Below the pieces are notes generated by a model that was given only the letters and a program-made list of their open reading frames with translations, was not told where the DNA came from and ran no database searches. Positions 4,855-6,944 of a stretch of 6,944 nucleotides of DNA are shown here, piece after piece. The translations under genes and the position numbers were made by a program. Source of the DNA: Thermoproteota archaeon (GTDB lineage Archaea; Thermoproteota; Thermoprotei_A; Sulfolobales; Acidilobaceae); assembly GCA_013152575.1 (NCBI GenBank), contig JAADGB010000035.1:1-6944 (forward strand), written 5' to 3'. Position 1 is the first letter of the stretch. The number at the start of each line of letters is the position of its first letter.

Positions 4855-5919
4855 ATGAGTATGGAGGCACTGCATGCAAAGAAGGAGAGAGAAATCCCAG
4901 AATGGAAGAAGAAGGTAGTAGCTGAACTCGAGGAGTACTTCAAGACATACCCAGTAGTAGGAATCGCAGACCTAACAGGAATGCCGACAAAGCAGTTACA
5001 GCTAATTAGGAAGAAGTTCAGGAAACACATAGTATTCAAAGTGGCAAAGAAGAACCTCATACTACTCGCCGCCGAGAGGGCTGGCATCGACAAGGATAAG
5101 ATTGAAAAATACATAACGGGAAGCACAATGCTCCTCTTCACCAAGATGAATCCATTCAAAATGGCCCAGCTAATTGAGAAAGAAAAGGTCCCAGTCCCAG
5201 CTAAGCCGGGACAAGTAGCGGACAAAGAAATAGTGATACCAGAGGGAGACACCGGCATAACGCCTGGTCCAATGCTAAGCGTATTCGGTAAGCTAAGGAT
5301 CCCATACGAGATAAGGAAGGGAACAGTATACGTAAAGAAGGACACGGTAGTCGCCAAGCCAGGAGACACGATCAGCACGGACCTGGCAGGCCTACTACAG
5401 CAACTCGGAATAATGCCCTTCGAGGTCGGCTTAAAGCTAGTCGCCGTATACGACAGCGGAGTCATAATACCAAGAGAGGACCTACTAGTAGACCTAGAAG
5501 AATTCAAGAACGACGTGATAGCAGCCGCCAGAGAGGCTCTCGGACTAGCAGCCGAGATAGTATACCTGCCAGTACCTGAGGCGATAGAGACAGCACTCAT
5601 AACAGCAGAGCAGGCAATCAGGGCGATCGCTGGCGAAACAGGCTTCCTAACAAGCGACGTGGCAGAGTACGTGATTGGAAAGGCGGCCAATGAGGCACTA
5701 GCCCTAATAGCCGCACTCGGCGACAAAGCAAAAGAGTTAGGAATAGAAGAGATCCCAGTCGCCGCCGCCCCCGCCGCTGCTCCTGCGGCTGAGGCTGCTG
5801 CTGAGGAGGAGAAGAAAGAGGAGGAAGAGGAGAAGGAGGAAGAGAAGGAAGTCGATCTCAGCGAGGGGGTCTCGGAGGCCTATTCGGCTTCTAGCCCCAA
5901 TAGGATTTTTATATTCTGA
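4855..5919 (+). CDS. rplP0: Large-subunit stalk protein L10 (P0, uL10) with frameshifted C terminus
   Basis: As read, the product has 354 residues. Residues 1-110 are the rRNA-binding domain ('VVGIADLTGMPTKQLQLIRK', 'VAKKNLILLAAE'), about 110-200 the archaeal insertion domain ('GDTGITPGPMLSVFGKLRIP'), and about 205-300 the helical spine that docks L12 dimers. An Ala-rich hinge and a Glu/Lys tail follow. From residue 338 the tail reads GVSEAYSASSPNRIFIF, unlike any stalk tail I know, whereas the next frame encodes LGGLFGF and a TAG at 5892-5894. One extra G in the G run at 5865-5869 would give EGGLGGLFGF, the expected tail that recruits translation GTPases. The canonical gene would therefore end at 5894. 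The present sequence may carry a base-call error or a real frameshift. GGGGTG (4843-4848) is the SD. The extended frame also runs through the rpl12 promoter region. Confidence 0.93.
   Translation: MSMEALHAKKEREIPEWKKKVVAELEEYFKTYPVVGIADLTGMPTKQLQLIRKKFRKHIVFKVAKKNLILLAAERAGIDKDKIEKYITGSTMLLFTKMNPFKMAQLIEKEKVPVPAKPGQVADKEIVIPEGDTGITPGPMLSVFGKLRIPYEIRKGTVYVKKDTVVAKPGDTISTDLAGLLQQLGIMPFEVGLKLVAVYDSGVIIPREDLLVDLEEFKNDVIAAAREALGLAAEIVYLPVPEAIETALITAEQAIRAIAGETGFLTSDVAEYVIGKAANEALALIAALGDKAKELGIEEIPVAAAPAAAPAAEAAAEEEKKEEEEEKEEEKEVDLSEGVSEAYSASSPNRIFIF
5776..5897 (+). repeat. rplP0 copy of the near-identical stalk-tail direct repeat
   Basis: Positions 5776-5866 are identical to 6186-6276 (91 bp), and 5872-5897 are identical to 6277-6302 (26 bp). 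The only difference is five extra bases, GGGTC at 5867-5871. The repeat encodes the Ala/Glu/Lys tail, the stop codon and three bases beyond it. Partner copy: 6186-6302. Confidence 0.95.
5900..5913 (+). promoter_or_regulatory. Putative internal promoter (TATA box) of rpl12
   Basis: ATAGGATTTTTATA contains a good archaeal TATA core (TTTTTATA, 5906-5913), centred about 50 nt before the rpl12 ATG, which places a transcription start near 5935-5938. It shares ATAGGATT with the block before rpl11 (3538-3545). A dedicated promoter fits the known need for several L12 copies per ribosome. Confidence 0.5.
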
Positions 5920-5921
5920 AA

Positions 5922-5954
5922 CTGGCCGTGAAGGGCCGGAAGAGTGGTAGGTGG
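5922..5954 (+). promoter_or_regulatory. rpl12 leader: small hairpin plus rpl11-like motif and SD
   Basis: CTGGCC (5922-5927) can pair with GGCCGG (5934-5939) around a GTGAAG loop; the hairpin would exist only in read-through mRNA from rplP0. It is followed by GGAAGAGTGG (5938-5947) and GGTGG (5950-5954), the latter being the SD 6 nt before the ATG at 5961. The last two elements recur before rpl11. Confidence 0.5.
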
Positions 5955-5960
5955 TAAGGC

Positions 5961-6299
5961 ATGGCTCAAGAAGGGAAGGCATACATTCACGCGGCTCTCG
6001 CACTCTACTACGCGGGCCAGGAAGTCAATGAGGAGAACCTGAAAAAGGTCGTCGAAGCACTAGGCCTAGAAGTCGACGAGGCAAAGGTAAAGATGCTAGT
6101 CGCTAGCCTAAGCGAGATCAATCTAGAAGAGGTACTCAAGAGTGCAGTGGCAGCACCAGTCGCTGCAGTAGCTGCTGCTCCAGCTGCTGCTCCTGCGGCT
6201 GAGGCTGCTGCTGAGGAGGAGAAGAAAGAGGAGGAAGAGGAGAAGGAGGAAGAGAAGGAAGTCGATCTCAGCGAGGTCGGAGGCCTATTCGGCTTCTAG
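5961..6299 (+). CDS. rpl12: Large-subunit stalk protein L12 (archaeal P1/P2 type)
   Basis: The 112-residue protein has the archaeal L12 layout. Residues 1-62 are the helical dimerisation and L10-docking domain ('AYIHAALALYYAGQEVNEEN', 'LEVDEAKVKMLVASLSEINL'). Residues 66-84 are an Ala/Pro-rich hinge, about 85-100 a Glu/Lys stretch, and 101-112 the tail 'EVDLSEVGGLFGF', whose hydrophobic end contacts elongation and initiation GTPases. Archaeal L12 dimers bind the L10 helical spine in several copies, which fits a separate promoter. The start is ATG 5961 behind GGTGG. Its final 37 codons lie in the stretch that is almost identical in DNA to the end of rplP0, and this copy has the intact reading frame and the canonical tail. 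Confidence 0.96.
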   Translation: MAQEGKAYIHAALALYYAGQEVNEENLKKVVEALGLEVDEAKVKMLVASLSEINLEEVLKSAVAAPVAAVAAAPAAAPAAEAAAEEEKKEEEEEKEEEKEVDLSEVGGLFGF

Positions 6300-6302
6300 C
6301 CC
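6186..6302 (+). repeat. rpl12 copy of the near-identical stalk-tail direct repeat
   Basis: Partner of 5776-5897. Identity starts at codon 76 of rpl12 and runs through its TAG stop and three following bases; only a 5-nt indel interrupts it, after 6276. Beyond 6302 and before 6186 the two genes diverge. Confidence 0.95.
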
Positions 6303-6313
6303 TCCAACCAACA

Positions 6314-6332
6314 AGTCTATTCTTATACTCTT
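6314..6332 (+). terminator. Possible pyrimidine/T-rich terminator of rpl12
   Basis: The 74-nt gap between rpl12 and alaS contains a pyrimidine-rich run, AGTCTATTCTTATACTCTT, shortly after the stop codon, resembling crenarchaeal T-rich termination regions. The TTATA inside it (6323-6327) could alternatively be the TATA box of alaS, about 50 nt before its ATG. No hairpin is seen. Confidence 0.3.
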
Positions 6333-6373
6333 AATCCCAAACAACTCCTTTCCCATAATCGGGAGAAGAAGCA

Positions 6374-6944
6374 ATGACTATGCCGATCGATCCCAGAGAA
6401 TACCAGCTAGACTTCTTCAAAGAATACGGCTTCGTGCGGAAAGAAGGCAAGAAATGTAAGGGAGAGTACTTCTGGACTCTAAACCCCGACTTCGAGGAGC
6501 CACAGGACACGCCATGCGTAGACTACTGGTTCGACAAGATACCTGCATCAAAGGTACTATCAGTCTCAGATGCAAGAAAGGAATTCATATCCTTCTTCGA
6601 AGAAAACGGGCACACGCCTGTAAAGCCTAGGCCAGTTGTAGCACGCTGGAGAGAGGACCTATACCTAACCATCGCAAGCATCGTCGTCTTCCAGCCCCAT
6701 GTGACGAGTGGTCTAGTACCTCCACCAGCAAATCCACTGGTAATCAGTCAGCCAAGCATAAGGCTTGAAGACATAGACAACGTAGGAATTACTATAGGAC
6801 GCCACCTAACAACGTTCGAGATGGCTGCACATCACGCTTTCAATTATCCGGACAAACAAGTGTATTGGAAAGAAGAAACCGTACGATTGGCATTCGAATT
6901 CTTCACGAAACGCATCGGTATACCCCCTGAGCAGATAATATTCA
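6374..6944 (+). CDS. alaS: Alanyl-tRNA synthetase, archaeal type (5' part, runs off window)
   Basis: The reading frame is open from ATG 6374 to the window end (190 codons, no stop). It matches the N-terminal catalytic domain of archaeal AlaRS: 'FFEENGHTPVKPRPVVARWR' (motif 1 region), 'LTIASIVVFQPHVTSGLVPP', 'ANPLVISQPSIRLEDIDNVG', and 'GRHLTTFEMAAHHAFNYPDK' (motif 2 region). The enzyme activates alanine with ATP and loads tRNA-Ala. Archaeal homologues usually carry four Cys in the first 50 residues (CxxC, then C...PC); here only Cys28 and Cys48 are seen, in 'KEGKKCKGEYFW' and 'DTPC', so that small metal site looks half lost. GGGAG (6361-6365) is a weak SD 8 nt upstream. ATG 6380 is an alternative start, the protein beginning Met-Thr-Met. 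It follows rpl12 after 74 nt. Confidence 0.95.
   Translation, partial: MTMPIDPREYQLDFFKEYGFVRKEGKKCKGEYFWTLNPDFEEPQDTPCVDYWFDKIPASKVLSVSDARKEFISFFEENGHTPVKPRPVVARWREDLYLTIASIVVFQPHVTSGLVPPPANPLVISQPSIRLEDIDNVGITIGRHLTTFEMAAHHAFNYPDKQVYWKEETVRLAFEFFTKRIGIPPEQIIF

Noticed and set aside
4797..5726. 309-residue open frame on the - strand opposite rplP0
   Set aside because: It is a shadow of the codon bias in rplP0: Ser/Ala/Leu-rich, low-complexity and unlike any family I know, while the + strand is unmistakably L10.
5776..5860. Glu/Lys-rich runs as a sign of a coiled coil, satellite repeat or foreign DNA
   Set aside because: Ala hinge plus acidic Glu/Lys tail is normal for archaeal L10 and L12; only the DNA-level identity between the two copies is unusual.
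5922..5960. Resemblance of the rpl12 leader to the rRNA L1-binding site (GCCGTGAA and TAGGTGGTAAGGC)
   Set aside because: The two strand motifs occur in the opposite order to 23S helix 77, and no CCACC partner exists to form the outer helix.
5737..6003. Open frame on the - strand with Leu/Phe- and Ser-rich runs
   Set aside because: It is the reverse complement of the Glu/Lys codon run at the end of rplP0, not a membrane protein.
1..6944. CRISPR array, tRNA, rRNA, box C/D sRNA, transposon or phage gene
   Set aside because: No regularly spaced repeats, tRNA-like T-loop/acceptor pattern, C and D box pair, transposase motif or inverted terminal repeats were found by eye.

Overview
The window is a housekeeping segment from an archaeon, most likely a thermophilic crenarchaeote (Thermoprotei). 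Reasons: the ribosomal stalk proteins are archaeal (long P0-type L10 and an acidic-tailed L12), the Spt5/NusG and Sec61-gamma/SecE are the short archaeal forms, the alanyl-tRNA synthetase is of the archaeal type, Shine-Dalgarno (SD) sites are of the GGTGA/GGTGG class, and Arg and Ile codons are dominated by AGG/AGA and ATA. I cannot place it below class level.

Layout. On the + strand, positions 17-2784 hold a tight set of five genes: a four-CBS-domain protein, a Mut7-C (DUF82) PIN-like putative RNase with a zinc ribbon, an AMMECR1-family protein overlapping it by 20 nt, secE, and spt5/nusG. A gene on the - strand (2768-3508) encodes a helix-turn-helix plus phosphoribosyltransferase (PRT) protein resembling GfcR/PyrE-type regulators. 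It overlaps the end of nusG by 17 bp and is divergent from rpl11, with one small AT-rich box between them. Then come rpl11, rpl1, rplP0 (L10) and rpl12 on the + strand, followed by the 5' part of alaS, which runs off the window. So the common archaeal string secE-nusG-rpl11-rpl1-rplP0-rpl12 is present but is interrupted by the antisense regulator gene.

How the genes work together. SecE anchors the translocon that ribosomes dock on, Spt5 is the processivity factor of RNA polymerase, L11/L10/L12 build the GTPase-recruiting stalk, L1 builds the opposite stalk, and AlaRS charges tRNA. The CBS, Mut7-C, AMMECR1 and PRT proteins are plausible nucleotide- or RNA-linked accessories, but nothing here proves their roles.

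The most interesting signals are these. (1) The end of rplP0 looks frameshifted at a run of five Gs: a sixth G would restore a tail ending in GGLGGLFGF, like that of L12. (2) The 3' ends of rplP0 and rpl12 are identical over 91 bp plus 26 bp, separated by a 5-nt indel, and the identity extends past the stop codon, pointing to recent gene conversion. (3) The roughly 100-nt GC-rich gap upstream of rpl1 can form strong, mutually exclusive RNA stems, one of which would cover the rpl1 SD region, so it is a candidate autoregulatory leader. (4) rpl11 and rpl12 share two blocks in their upstream regions (ATAGGATT, and GGAAGAGTGG-N2-GGTGG). No CRISPR, mobile element, tRNA or rRNA gene was seen. I found no clear new multi-gene system; the candidates for novelty are regulatory.
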